In this document: positions 11,701 to 23,625 of the stretch, piece by piece | How the letters are laid out: each line of letters starts with the position of its first letter | Position numbering within the stretch: position 1 is the first letter of the stretch | The notes under the pieces: generated by a model | Told to the model about the DNA's origin: nothing | The model's input: only the letters and a program-made list of their open reading frames with translations | Databases searched by the model: none | Made by a program: the position numbers and the translations under genes | Assembly: GCA_021397835.1 (NCBI GenBank) | Contig: JAJFZO010000407.1 | Location: forward strand, 5,270,001 to 5,334,000 | Direction: 5' to 3' | Length of the DNA: 64,000 bases | Source: Moringa oleifera | Lineage: Eukaryota; Streptophyta; Magnoliopsida; Brassicales; Moringaceae

Positions 11701-14026
11701 TAAAGACACACACACACACACCACCCTTCACGCAAACGCCCTCCTTTCCCGTGACCCACAAAACCCAACACTCCACCATTTTCGTATTATTGATATATTA
11801 TTACTATTTACGATTTATTTGTTTAAATTAATTATTAAGAAAATTGAGATCAAAAACAGCTATTGGGTCCATTTAATTTTACTGATGGAAGTCTAACCAT
11901 TCAATTCAATGCATTAATTAAGGATTTGTGGGTCACAATTCGGGTCACAAATTGATCTACCAACCAATTACCGAACAGAACTGACGCACTTAAAATTAAT
12001 CTCATTATTACCCTCCCCTTAATTATCATAAAAACCAGCTGTAATACAGCTTTCTTCAGGTTTGAAAATTTAAAAACTGAAAACAGATCCGCAGCACGAC
12101 ATCGTTTCTTTGGGTGAAACGGGAGCGTGGGTTAGGGTGTGGTAGGATAGGCGCGTGAGAGGGGGGGTGCATTGTGTGAAGACGGGACAGTCTACCCGAC
12201 GAGTGGAGCGAGGCAAACTCGGGGGTCCTAAGCAAAAGATTTGTGTGTGTAGAAATGTGTGAAATGGAGACGTTAGCATGACGGTGTCACCTGAACATGC
12301 CTATCCCTATCTATCAATAGTAATCGCGGAGGAGGGAACGTAGATCAGATCCCGTTGTCAGACACGATTGCCACGTGCAGCTCTTTCAACTCCTCTTCAT
12401 TATCCCTTAACCCATCACTATTATATTCCCTTCACTCCATTTTACAATAAGCTCAATATTTTAATTACCATATGGTCACCTCTTCTCCCAGTTTGGACCG
12501 CCATGGCTTTAATTTTTCATTTTAATGTAAAAAAAAATCAACCCATTATATGTATAAAATATGAATAAAAAGGCAGTTAACATACACAAGTTCTCAGAAT
12601 AATATGTGGGGTCTATATTCAATTTGGTCGTATAGTGAGTAGAAAGGAAATAATTGAAGCGGCGGATGCCAACCAAAATAGAACACCCTCAATTTCTACG
12701 GTTAGACTATATAAGGCATTGGGAATTACTAAGTGGTCCGACATTGTAGGTCTACAATTTGATCAAGTTGTTGGGTTGCTTTAAAGTATTATTCCCACCA
12801 TAGGCCCCCTGTGTTTCACATTATATAATTAATTCTCTGGCTATAAAATAATCCGTACAATTATTTTGTACGAAAAAAAATTACAAAGCTTATGTGATAC
12901 AACCACTAGCTAACGTTTAATTTCCCTTTCACGTGTCATCATGCCACGGTTCGACAATTTCTTTACTTGCATGATTACATTAAGGCATTTTGCGGAATCA
13001 ATTGTCTCATAAATTGGAGTATTCAAAACTTAATTTGTAAAACTTAGTCTTGTTGTCTAAATTAAACCAAGAAAACATCATTATTGTTATTATGTTTGGT
13101 GATGATAAGGCCGACACTCTTCTTTTATGCTTCTCTTTTTTTGTTTCTTATTTCCCCGGAGCCGAATGACTTTGGTTTGCATGGCTCCGATGTCATGATT
13201 AATAATTTAATACATTTTCAATTAACGATATTAATAATTTAATGTTATGTTAAGCTGGTTTTATGCAATCATAATGACATAACTTTAAGTCTTGTGGTCC
13301 AAGCTTAAGCATCTTGACTGTCTTTTTAATCTTTCTACTATTATTTTTATTTTTATTATGGGTAATTAATTTATAATCATCCTACAGTAAATGGAGATTT
13401 GTAAAAAGTGAAGTATCTCCGAATCAGAATTCAATTAATTAATTAAGTGCCCATGCAACACTTGTAATAATTATTTTAACTATGATGACTCTACAGTTTT
13501 TCCCCTGCATTACCTACCAAATGCTGCCATTACCAACTTTAACTAAATCTTGATTTTAATTTTTTAATTTTTAGTTTTAATTTTATTTAGTGAATTCATA
13601 TTTTTCAAAAAAGAAATGATTTTATAAAGTCAAACTTAGATAGGCCACATGATTTGGACCAATGATTACAAACTTGTGTTATTTTTTTTTCAATTTAAAA
13701 AGTTGATAAATTTAGGAAATTTAAAAATTATAAAAAGGAAGGGCTGGCCGGGGAGCCGATCGTACTTTTACCAGAAGAGTCCTTTTTTTTTGGGGGGGGA
13801 ATTAAATAATAATAAATAATAAAATGATGAAGAAACCTCGTAAAGCGAGAATCAAAAGCTTTGGCGGATGAGTGTTGAGAACGGCAAGCTCCAGCCTTTC
13901 ATTCATCACTCTGTTCCCGCCTTCTCACGTGCGTCATCACCTCTTCACTCTTTTTTTTTTTTTCCTTTCAAAAGAAATAAAAGAAAAAAAATTGGGAGTA
14001 AATAATTAAGCTAAAAAGTGTTGTGT
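8739..14026. other. 5.3-kb gene-free region between GLOX and the BELL gene
   Basis: This stretch holds the GLOX promoter on its left and the upstream regulatory region of the REPLUMLESS-type gene on its right. No open frame in it resembles a protein family, and no RNA gene was recognised. It contains an (AC)n run at 11706-11721, several poly-A or poly-T tracts, and a T-run followed by a G-run at about 13783-13799. A long non-coding flank is common for BELL and KNOX developmental regulators, so conserved non-coding elements may be present, but I cannot test conservation. Confidence 0.5.
11706..11721. repeat. (AC)n microsatellite
   Basis: A short AC dinucleotide run of about eight units lies in the gene-free region upstream of the BELL gene. 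No function is implied. Confidence 0.85.
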
Positions 14027-14034
14027 TATAAAAC
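14027..14034 (+). promoter_or_regulatory. candidate TATA box of the BELL gene
   Basis: tataaaac lies 536 bp upstream of the ATG at 14563. If used, transcription would start near 14060 and the mRNA would have a leader of about 500 nt. That would place the two microsatellites and three upstream ATGs inside the transcript. Motif seen; use inferred. Confidence 0.45.
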
Positions 14035-14161
14035 GACAAAGGAAAAAAAAAAAAACCTTCTGTCAGAAATATCTGAAGCACAGTTAGTAGCAGTCCAATT
14101 TTTACCGGAAATAGCCGGTGGTCGTCCGGTTTCTCCAAACCCTATGTTTGCCGGTCTTTCT

Positions 14162-14166
<5 letters not shown>

Positions 14167-14193
<27 letters not shown>

Positions 14194-14195
14194 CA
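14167..14195. repeat. (GA)n microsatellite in the BELL gene 5' leader
   Basis: A GA run of about 14 units lies some 370 bp upstream of the start codon, inside an upstream open frame that begins at 14144. GA/CT repeats in 5' leaders are frequent in plants and can bind GAGA-type BBR/BPC factors. BPC binding here is inference. Confidence 0.9.
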
Positions 14196-14320
14196 AAACT
14201 GTAACCAAGATTTTGTTGTGTATTTGTGTGTGCTCGTCTGTGTATGCGAGTGAGTGTAAACAAGTAAGCAACAACAACGCCATACCACACACAGGCCCAA
14301 AATCTAACAATCTCTTCACG

Positions 14321-14343
14321 TCTCTCTCTCTTTCTCTCTCTCT
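14321..14343. repeat. (TC)n microsatellite in the BELL gene 5' leader
   Basis: An imperfect TC run follows the GA run by about 125 bp in the same leader. The two are complementary in sequence and could pair in the RNA to form a long stem around the intervening segment. Confidence 0.85.
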
Positions 14344-14562
14344 ATGTTGTGTCTGCTAAACTGTGCCTACAGACTGTCATATTTTCAGCTCAGGGGATCA
14401 TGATAGCCTTTCATTTCACCATCACCACATCTCTTTTACTGTTCCCTCCCTTTTATCACCTTCCTCTTTAGTTGCCATACCTCTGGCTCTCCGTGTCTCT
14501 CTCTTTCTCTTTCTCTGTATAGGATTTAGGGGTGGACGGGTTGGGTTTGTGGCGAAGTGGCT

Positions 14563-17500
14563 ATGGCGGAGGGTTTTGAGCCCTACCATGTCCCACAACA
14601 AAGCAGAAGAGATAAGCTAAGGATTGTGGCTCACAACCAACCGGCTTGCGTAGAGAATTTTCAAGGGTGCGCAGGTTTACTTCCTCTGTATGATCCCTCC
14701 CTTCTCTCCTCCGATTTGCTAACGTGCGCCAGCGCAAGTGCCCACGAGCTTCACAACCAGACCTCTAGCCAGCTTTCTGGTTGTAAAGGGAACCCCATCT
14801 GTGTGGTCAAAGAAGAAGGCGTGAACTTTATGGGTTTTGTTGGCGGAATCGTTAATGGTTCTTCTTCTTCCTTGGCTTCTCATCACCCGTTCTTGGATCC
14901 CGGCTCATCTTTGCCCATAAACCCTAGCTCGATTCATGGTATTAACAACAACAACAGCAGCAGCGACAACAACAACAACAGTAACCCATTTTTTTATATG
15001 CCACAAAATCTTCAGAGCCTTAGAGATTTTGACCAGTCCTATCATGGTGGTCCTGGTGATCAAGTATTAGTATTTAAACCGGAGCCATTGTCTTTGACCC
15101 ATGAGTCTAATAATAATACCACTGGTCAAGGCTTGTCTTTGTCTTTATCTTCTCACCATACTCACCAAAGCAGTCTTCCTCTAGAGCTTAATCTGCAAAG
15201 GTATGGGTCTGGAATTTACGCCAGTAAGGTTGCCGGTGGTGGGTACATGGTTCCTGGCATTGTTGGCGGCAGTGGCTCGACCTCAAACGAGGTATCTAGA
15301 AGCTCGGTTCCTTTTGGTCCCTTCACGGGTTATTCTTCGATTTTGAAAGGATCGCGGTTCTTGAAGCCTGCGCAGCAGTTGCTCGAAGAGCTTTGCGACG
15401 TGGGTCGAGGAATTTACACAGAGAAAATCACTGCAGATTCTCTGATGGATCATCCAGTTGAGACTCTTAGTGGAAGTGGCATAGTCGATGATCCACTTAG
15501 TTGTGGGGATGGGGGTGAGAATCGAAGAAAGAAATCGAGACTAATATCAATGCTCGAAGAGGTACACCTCTCTAATCCAATTGCTACTTTTTTTTTTTTA
15601 TGTCCTCACTGTTGTTTGTTGCTTCGCATTTAAACTGTTTGCTCCAATTATTGATCTTTTTGGTTGATTTTACTGTAGTTCATCTTTGATATAATAATTC
15701 TTGGATTTTCTGAGTTCACTGTCTTGATTTTTCTTCTGTGCAACCTGGCTTTATGTCGTTCTTTTAAATATTGTACTTTTGGATCCGTGCAAGCTTTCTC
15801 TCATGTCTACTTTGGTATGAAACCAGAAGGCTTTGCAACTGTAGAGGCCATCGCCTGGTAATGCTTTTTGTTAAATGAAAGAAGTGATTCTTTACTGCAC
15901 TGGGTTAGTCATTTCTTGAACCAACATGCACTTTGTGGTTCTGCATCAGTTAAAGCTAAGATGGGCACTAAAGAAAGCCATCTTTAAGCTATTTTTGTAC
16001 TAATATATGGCTTCCTCAACTGTATTCTATGTGAATAAGATTCTTATAGTCGAGGCATAGATGGCCTCGATGATCGCAGGAATTGTCTTTTTGTAAAAGG
16101 TGATAGGGGGGAATATATGCACGAAGATTGGTGAAATAAAGTATCTGACAGCCATGGGAAGAGTTCTAATAGGTGACAATCTCACCAGTTTGTTGTAATG
16201 TGCATAAAGTGGTGGAAAGAATCCATGTGAAAAGATTTATACTTCATAAAAAGTTTCTTTGAAGGCATCATGGCTTTCAAAACCTAATGAGGAAGTGATG
16301 AGTATATCACAAGGTCTCTGGCCTTTCTGGTAGATCCGCCTCAATGAATTAAGTCATGCTAACTCTCTGGTCTTAAAGAAGGTCAAACGAAAATGTAAGG
16401 GTTATCAGATTTGGCAATTCTGATTATTTCTTCTGCGTTTCAGTCGATGGTGGTCGGCCTTGATGAGATCTGTTCAACTAAATGACAACATGAAAGTTGA
16501 TTTGATCTTACTGTGTCTGTTTTATGTATCTTTAATTATACTTTTGAGCTTGTGCTTATGAGGCAGCGCTCAGAGATGCCCGATCTGATTAATTGAACAA
16601 AGCAGCATCGGGAAGTAGAATTTCTGCAGCTGGATCTTGACTCAAGTTAGCATTTTTGAGAGGATCTGTAGAGTTATATGTGATGTAACAGTCTACTCAA
16701 GCCTATAGTTTTGATCTGTGGTTATGATTGCTTTAGGGATATCTTGGCTAACCTGTGGATAGCACTGAGGAATTAAGACAACATTTTTGTTGTTATGTCT
16801 GGTTTTGTGTAACCTAGTCTTCCATTATTTGTGAAGTTGTAAAGAAAATATTTGTTTTCGAAAACTGTTATCCTCGATTAATTTCCAGGAAATTTTATTC
16901 AGCTTTTTTTGCTTTGATGATCTGAAAATCCTTGCGACTTTGGTTAGGGTTCTTGTGTGCCGGAGTAGGATTCGTTCCCTTTGTCTCCTGTATTTCCTCT
17001 AGAAGCAGAAAACATTTTGAGAAGCTTATACAAATTTGTGGTTGCAGTTTATTTGGTCCCAACTTCTTTGCTGGATCCTATTCTTGTTTTTTATTAACGA
17101 AATTGATATTTTTCTGCACGATTCATGAGTTCTCACTCGCCTTTCCAATAGGTTTACAGGAGATACAAGCAATACTATCAACAGATGCAAACTGTGGTGG
17201 CGTCTTTTGAGTACGTTGCAGGGCTTGACAATGCAGCTCCGTATGCAAACTTGGCCGTGAAAGCAATGTCCAAACATTTCAGGTGCTTGAAGAATGCCAT
17301 TACTGACCAGCTTCAGTTCACCAGTAAGAATCATGGTCAGATAAGCCCCAGAAAGGATGAAGGTCTTCAATTTGGAAATACTGATCCTAGAAGTCTTTAC
17401 AGCCAGAGACCAGTTCACAGCTCTGGATTCCTTGAGCACCAACCTGTCTGGAGACCACAAAGAGGGCTTCCTGAGCGGGCTGTCACTGTTCTCAGGGCCT

Positions 17501-18322
17501 GGTTGTTCGAACACTTCTTGCATCCGTAAGTGCTTTCATTACTTCTTTCTCAGACAGTATAACTGAGCGTATATCTTCTCTTACAATTTTTAGACATGTT
17601 TATCTTTGAATTAAGGTATTAATGTTATTTGGCTTTCGTTTTGTGTTACAGTTATCCTACTGATACAGACAAGCTAATGCTGGCAAAGCAAACTGGTCTA
17701 TCACGAAGCCAGGTATGCTATCTAATCATCTCTACTATCTTTTTCTGTGGTTGAGGAAGAGATAGTACTTCTCAGCAACATTTCCAATGAATCCATTGAT
17801 AAGCTGACACTTGTGAATCAGGTCTCCAATTGGTTTATCAATGCAAGAGTAAGGCTATGGAAGCCTATGGTGGAAGAAATACACATGCTGGAAACACGGC
17901 AAGCTCAGAAGGCATCGCAAAGGGAGGATCGACATGGCAACAGGTCAAATGATCATTTGCCTTCAGGAAGCTCTCTTGCTACAGAAAATCCGTCTACTTC
18001 CACGCATAGAATCGATGACACGCCATCCAAACGCTCAAGGAATGAACTTCCTGAAGTGCCTATGGGAAGTGAACATCTGAACTTATCCTACACGAGCTTG
18101 TCAGGCCATCCATCCATTGGCGTCGGCATGAGCATGCCCAGCGGAAGCAGTAGTGTTTCCTTAACACTAGGTCTTCATCAGAATAACGGGATTGGTTTAT
18201 CTGAGCCCTTCCCTATAAATGCGGCTCAACGGTTTGGCCTTGGCTTGGAAGCAAATAACGAGGGATATGTCATGGGTGGATTTGAGGTTCAGAACCGGCA
18301 TTTTGGTGGGCAGCTTCTATGA
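14563..18322 (+). CDS. RPL: BELL1-like homeodomain protein REPLUMLESS/PENNYWISE (BLH9)
   Basis: This TALE-class homeodomain transcription factor acts in the nucleus as a heterodimer with KNOX proteins and, in Arabidopsis, controls inflorescence architecture and fruit replum identity. Four exons join in frame: 14563-15561, 17152-17525, 17652-17712 and 17822-18322, giving 644 residues. The N-terminus [17 protein letters not shown] is the hallmark I remember for the RPL/BLH9 group. The SKY box ([16 protein letters not shown]) is at about 256-270 and the BELL domain at about 320-395 ([20 protein letters not shown]). The homeodomain is at about 432-494, with the three-residue loop extension PYP and recognition helix [21 protein letters not shown]-type motif VSLTLGL lies near the C-terminus, and an LSLSL stretch at 191-195. 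The central region is rich in Asn and Ser. The 61-bp third exon within the homeobox is typical of BELL genes. I chose ATG 14563; two codons upstream is only GTG. A paralogue of the BLH8 type is the main alternative identity. Confidence 0.94.
15562..17151 (+). other. intron 1 of the BELL gene
   Basis: This 1,590-bp GT-AG intron separates exon 1, which ends ...LISMLEE, from the exon starting VYRRYKQ. It splits the BELL domain. It contains no recognisable coding sequence or repeat; a frame at 16932-17210 overlaps its end and is not used. Confidence 0.75.
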
Positions 18323-20083
18323 TTTTGTTGGCCGAATTTCCTTGAAGCAAGGGCTATTGGACATTGTTTAATTGAATCTAATGCTAACGAAGTTCCTGTT
18401 AGCACAGCTTATATCAGTTATCAGATGCAGGCTGGCAGGAGCCCTCATAGAGTATAAAACCGTATGTTTTTATGAGATTGGAGTATATATGATCCTTAGA
18501 GGAATCAAGAATGAGCCAACTACCCAGATGATTGGTGTAAAATTCGTGTAAATTTATAATTTATAGGCGTAGCAATGATGCATTTTGAGGCCATGTTCGA
18601 AGTTTAGAATCGGCCTAAATGTTCTTATTGGGCGTGAATAGGAGCCCTAGCACAGCTATTGGGATTGTGGGGTTTTTTTCCGATGATAGATTACTGCAAA
18701 TTAGAAATATTCGGGATTAATCTTTGATGATTTACTTGCAAGAAAATGGCTCCAGCGGCCAGCCATTCGATTCTTTCTTGTGGTCTTCTTACTCAGGACA
18801 GTCTTTTCATGATGCATTGCCTGGTAGCAAAGGGCTCAGCACAATAGTGTTTAATCTGGTATCTGAAAAGAGAAAGTGAGCCAGTCGTTTAGGTACGAAG
18901 ATCATCATGTCATATTCTTCTCTGCTTTTTCCCCGGCACGTGAGCTGAGAGAGAGAGAGAGAGAGTTAGTCATCGGTTCCACTAACCGTTTTCATGCAAC
19001 CTATTTCCAGCTGCCTGCTGACTGGTAGGCAGATTCGGATCCAGATCAGGCCATTTCAACCTGAACCCATAACAGTCCCTGTGGTGATCAGCTCAACAGC
19101 TCTCAGCTTGGTTTTCACAATGCATGTTAAGTGTCCGGTTGAATGACTGAATGATAATAAGTTTTACTTTGTGAAGTGGGAAGAGCCAAGTCTTCTGCTT
19201 TTTGCATTGACCATTTTTAGTTGAAAAGAGATGTATGAAGTGTTTGTAGATAGCAATCCATTACTTGGGTAGGGCATCTTATGCTTATCAGACGGAGCTC
19301 ACTTTCTCCAGGCTAGCAAACAAGAAAGTATGTCGTCTCAGACAAAAGGAGGGTCACCGAAGCGAGGTGGCGAGTTGTTCGAAGCAAAGCTTTAGGTCTG
19401 GTCTGGTCTCTTGCGTGTCTTGTCGTACCAACCTTGCCTGCAAATAATGGTCTCCTCTGCAATTTTTAGCTAAAGTAGACGAAGAAGAGTTTTGCTTTCC
19501 AGGCGTAGAAGCAAAACCAACGTACTACAACTACATGGCCCAATAAAGTGGCCTACGGGGTCCAATTGTGGATCCGCTAGTAGGATAACCCGAACACGAT
19601 CAATAAATGACTATGGGCTTTTATAATGGCCTTAGTTAACCCATCTGGGCCCCTCTAGTGAGCCTGTGTCCAATGACTCGCTATGTGGGTCTAGTTTCTG
19701 ACCCATTTTGAGATTATCCGAACCCGATCCATAAAAATTCTTCCGATTACTGTGGAGGCCCAAATCCATGGCTGTTTTTGCAGTGGGAGATACTAGGCTT
19801 ATGATAATGAGGCCCATAAATTAAATTACTTTAATTTAATAAAAATACAAAATTTCATTAATTTGATAATAGATTAATTTTCTAACACTTTTTTTTTTTG
19901 CAATTTAAACTTCTAACATTTATATGCACAGAAAATATAAATTTATAGATTAAATTTGATGCTAAAATTTTACGGCCAAGTAAATTATATTAGAGTGACA
20001 ATATAATATAATTGTCAGGAAGAGAAGAAATTGAATTTTATATTTTTTTTCAAATATTTGAAAGGGTATTCATGTAATTAACA
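18323..20083. other. intergenic region between the BELL gene and the carrier gene
   Basis: This is the 3' flank of the BELL gene followed by the carrier promoter. It has no supportable gene. A GA run lies at about 18948-18965. Two loosely similar words (taggataacccgaacacgatcaataaa near 19581 and gagattatccgaacccgatccataaa near 19710, described here in abbreviated form) suggest a decayed duplicated or inserted sequence. AT-rich DNA follows from 19820. Confidence 0.45.
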
Positions 20084-20094
20084 TATATATATAG
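20084..20094 (+). promoter_or_regulatory. candidate TATA box of the mitochondrial carrier gene
   Basis: tatatatatag lies about 460 bp upstream of the ATG at 20555. It would give a leader of about 430 nt, long but plausible. A second, weaker possibility is the tatttatc at about 20526, too close to the ATG to be preferred. Confidence 0.35.
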
Positions 20095-20554
20095 TAAACT
20101 CCTCGTCTAAGGCACGCAGGAGAATATGCCACTCGCCGAGCGCGTCCACGCTCCTGGAGAACCTATTTATTCCAAAAAAAAAAAAAAAAAGAAGAAGAAA
20201 ATTGGAAAAACCCTATTGCGTGTGCGCGTGTAGCTTTGGGAATGTGTTTTGGCTATCTGCGGTTTTCGACACTGGACACCACTCTCCGCCCCTGCCTTGG
20301 ACCCTATTAGGGTTTGTCTTTCGTTCTTCCGCCAAAATTTTTCTTCATGATTTCCCTTCTTTACCCAGCCCTATGTGTCTCCTTCTCCTGCCTTCGTAAT
20401 TCTTGAACGTCCCTCAACACCCATGTGACATTAAAGCTCAACTCCTTTTGACGCAGAGAAAGAGAGCGTTTACGTGGAGCAACACGAGAAAATCAAGAGA
20501 GGGGAAGAGGGTCTTGGGTATTCATATTTATCTATACATAGATAGAGAGGGGAC

Positions 20555-23500
20555 ATGAATATGGAAGCTAGAGTCGGGGTGGTGATGGAAGGAGGACAGA
20601 GAGCTCTGAGTTCTGCACACGGAACTGTGGTGGATGCGGGTGCAAGAAAATTCTTACAACAGCAACAACAAAACCACACGAAGCAGTCTTTCAATCACCC
20701 GCAATCGCAGATTGGCACCGTGCAGCAGCTCCTAGCCGGTGGGATTGCAGGTGCCTTCAGCAAGACCTGCACGGCACCTCTGGCTCGCCTCACCATCCTT
20801 TTTCAGGTTTATTTCATGGCTTTTTGTTTGTTAGTTACTTACTAGGAGCTTGAAGCTTGAACAAACGTCGTTTCTCTTTGATTTTGTCGGAGAATCTGAT
20901 ATTCTGCTTATTATGTTCCTTAATCTTAATTGAATTGGGAAATGGGGATTTATTTTTGAGTATTAATGTTGGCCTTTGGTCATGAAGAGTTCAAGGTTTC
21001 TGTTGAGGGTTTTTTCCCAAAAGAACCCCATTTAAAAAATAATTTAAGGTATTTCTATTTACAAATTCTTTTCTTTTCATATGTATTTTCTTATTTTTCT
21101 TAGTGGGTAACTGGTTAAGATTAGAGGCAGGGAGTCATGTCTGGGCTTTTGCTTTTGTAATGTTTTGCAACCTAAATCCTCAAATAACTTCTCCTCCAAG
21201 TCAAAACCCTTATGCGAATGCTTTATGCCAAAATACGACAAAGTTTTCTATTTTAGAGAAGGAGGTTCCAGACAATATTGCTTTTGGTTGAGTTTCCTTA
21301 TAAAATGAGCACTGCCCTAAATCCTCAACAACTTCTACTCCAAGTGAAAACTCAACATTGAATGCTTTACCCAAAGTGGAGCAAAGTTGTCTCTGTTAAA
21401 TAAGGAATGTTCATGGCTCTAGAGAATATGGGTTTTTGTTGCATTTCATGACAAAATGGGTGCTTTTCCTACTTATAACATATATAATAGCAAAAATTCT
21501 AAAATTTCAAACTACCATGGCATGAAATCACATATGGAATCTTGACTAATGTTTCAAGTTTCAATTTTGTCTTGTCATGATTAGCTCTATTTGTTTAGTT
21601 TTTCTGCTTTCGTTGACTCCTCCATATGATTTGCTTATTAGGTGCAAGGTATGCACTCTGATGTTGCAGCATTAAGCAAGCCCAGCATATGGCGTGAGGC
21701 ATCACGTATTGCTAACGAAGAAGGATTCAGAGCATTTTGGAAAGGCAATCTGGTCACCATAGCTCACCGACTTCCCTATTCTGCAGTCAACTTCTATGCT
21801 TATGAACGTTACAAGAGCGTAAGGACTGATGTGTCTTATGTGCACTTATGTTTCAGAAGTTTGCATGTCATGAAATTTTTTATCATTTAATCTGCTCTTA
21901 TTACCTTTTGCAGTTGCTGCAATCTGTTCCAGCCCTGGAAAATCATAGAGGAAATGCTAGTGCAGCCCTTTTTGTGCACTTTGTAGGTGGTGGGTTGGCG
22001 GGGATAACAGCTGCCACTGCCACATATCCTTTGGATCTTGTGAGGACACGCCTTGCAGCACAGGTAACATTAATTACATTTGGTTGTGTAAAGAACTGGG
22101 AAGTAATCAATTGCATCTTATTATCACTTTTGTCATTTTTTCTTTTTTATTTCTTAAGCTTTTGTTGGTTATTTTTTGATATATAAATGGAAAATATTTT
22201 ATAGTTCTTCGATTAAGTTATGTGTGTGATCTTAGTTGTGTTGTTTTTAAACTTTGCAGAGAAATTCAATGTACTACAGAGGTATTTGTCATGCTTTTCA
22301 TACTATTTGCAGAGAAGAGGGGATTTTGGGCTTGTATAAAGGACTTGGAGCTACATTATTGGTAACTTTTGCCATGCTATCCTTATTTCTTTTTGCTTAA
22401 TTTAACTGACTTTTAATTGCTGTTGATGTGCTTTTGCGTGATGCAGGGTGTGGGTCCAAGCATTGCAATTAGCTTTTCTGTATATGAGTCTTTGAGATCT
22501 TTTTGGCATTCTCGAAGGTTAAAACCCATTAAATTGAATTATATCTGGACATGATACATGTATTATGTGAGTTATGCTTATCATCTTTGGCTCCATTACT
22601 TAAACTTAATTTGAATTTTCCATTCCATCAATATCAGACCCAGTGATTCCACCATAATGGTCAGTCTTGCTTGTGGCAGTCTTTCAGGCATTGCTTCATC
22701 AACAGGTAGGTCATCTGGGACAAGCCGATTGAGTTGGTCTATTTTCCACATTCCAGGCCTTGCATTGCGCAATTCTTTTGTTTCAGCTTTCTTTGTTATT
22801 GATTTATTTTATTCTGATTTATATTTTATGGAATTGTGTGATTGATACTCATCAAGTAGCATTCTTATTTCATTTTGTATCATCTGAACTCTGATGATGC
22901 ATCGTGAATCTGTACTTGCAAGTCATCTTTACTGGGTTTTATGCTTCAACACATATGACGACATTCCCATTGGTTTTGTAGAACTGATGAGCTGATGTTT
23001 TTGCATGTTATATGCACACTTAGTGTCATATCCATAAAGTTCGCCTGAATGTCTTTCTCAATTGAGTGTATGATAATTATTCATAGAAGATTCTTTGTGT
23101 CAAGACTGTTAATGACGCGGTTATTCGTGCCCTGCAAACATCAGTGCCAAAGTTCTTCATGTGAGTGACTTGCAATGTAAGTCAGAATTCATTAGGCCCT
23201 GGTGGAAGCAAGTGAACAAGGATTCAGAAATTTATCTGGCTTGCTGGGTTTCCATTGGACCTTTTCCTTTTTTGACCTGTCCAATTGCTTCTGTGACCTG
23301 CTTGCTGTAATATTACGAAGTAAGTTATTTGGATAGCTATTTGTTAATCTCTGCATGACTTCTATTCTGCTGTTAACTTGCAGCAACATTTCCTCTGGAT
23401 CTCGTAAGGAGAAGGATGCAGTTGGAAGGGGCTGGTGGTCGTGCACGTGTCTATAAAACTGGGTTATTTGGTACATTTGGACACATAATCAAGAGCGAGG

Positions 23501-23625
23501 GCTTGCGAGGCTTGTACAGGGGGATTCTGCCAGAATACTATAAAGTGGTTCCCAGTGTAGGCATAGTCTTCATGACTTATGAAACATTGAAGATGCTTTT
23601 GTCACGCATACCTACCAGTTATTAG
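20555..23625 (+). CDS. mitochondrial carrier family protein (At3g53940/At2g37890 type)
   Basis: This gene encodes a solute carrier of the mitochondrial inner-membrane family. Seven exons join in frame: 20555-20806, 21642-21818, 21914-22063, 22260-22361, 22447-22517, 22638-22705 and 23384-23625, giving 353 residues. After a Gln-rich N-terminal tail (about 1-55) come three carrier repeats. Repeat 1 begins LLAGGIAGAFSKTCTAPLAR, repeat 2 has TYPLDLVRTRL and repeat 3 has TFPLDLVRRRM. The matching second-half motifs are present (GFRAFWKGN, GLYKGLGAT, GLRGLYRGILPEYYK). The first repeat lacks the usual acidic residue of PxD/ExxK/R (PLARLT), which I also recall for the Arabidopsis relatives. The transported substrate is unknown; the clade is close to the ATP-Mg/phosphate and CoA/adenine-nucleotide carriers, but no EF hands are present. 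The N-terminal ATG at 20555 is followed by a second in-frame ATG two codons later. Confidence 0.93.

Noticed and set aside
13780..13800. T run followed by a G run
   Set aside because: This is a simple homopolymer junction that may be a sequencing or assembly weak point; no function is suggested.
14018..14359. 113-codon open frame before the BELL gene
   Set aside because: It begins with a non-ATG codon in the leader and is made mostly of repeat-encoded residues. Only its ATG-initiated part from 14144 is kept, as a possible uORF.
19581..19735. Two similar words about 130 bp apart in the BELL to carrier spacer
   Set aside because: Similarity is limited to some 20 imperfect positions, too little to call a repeat without a wider search.
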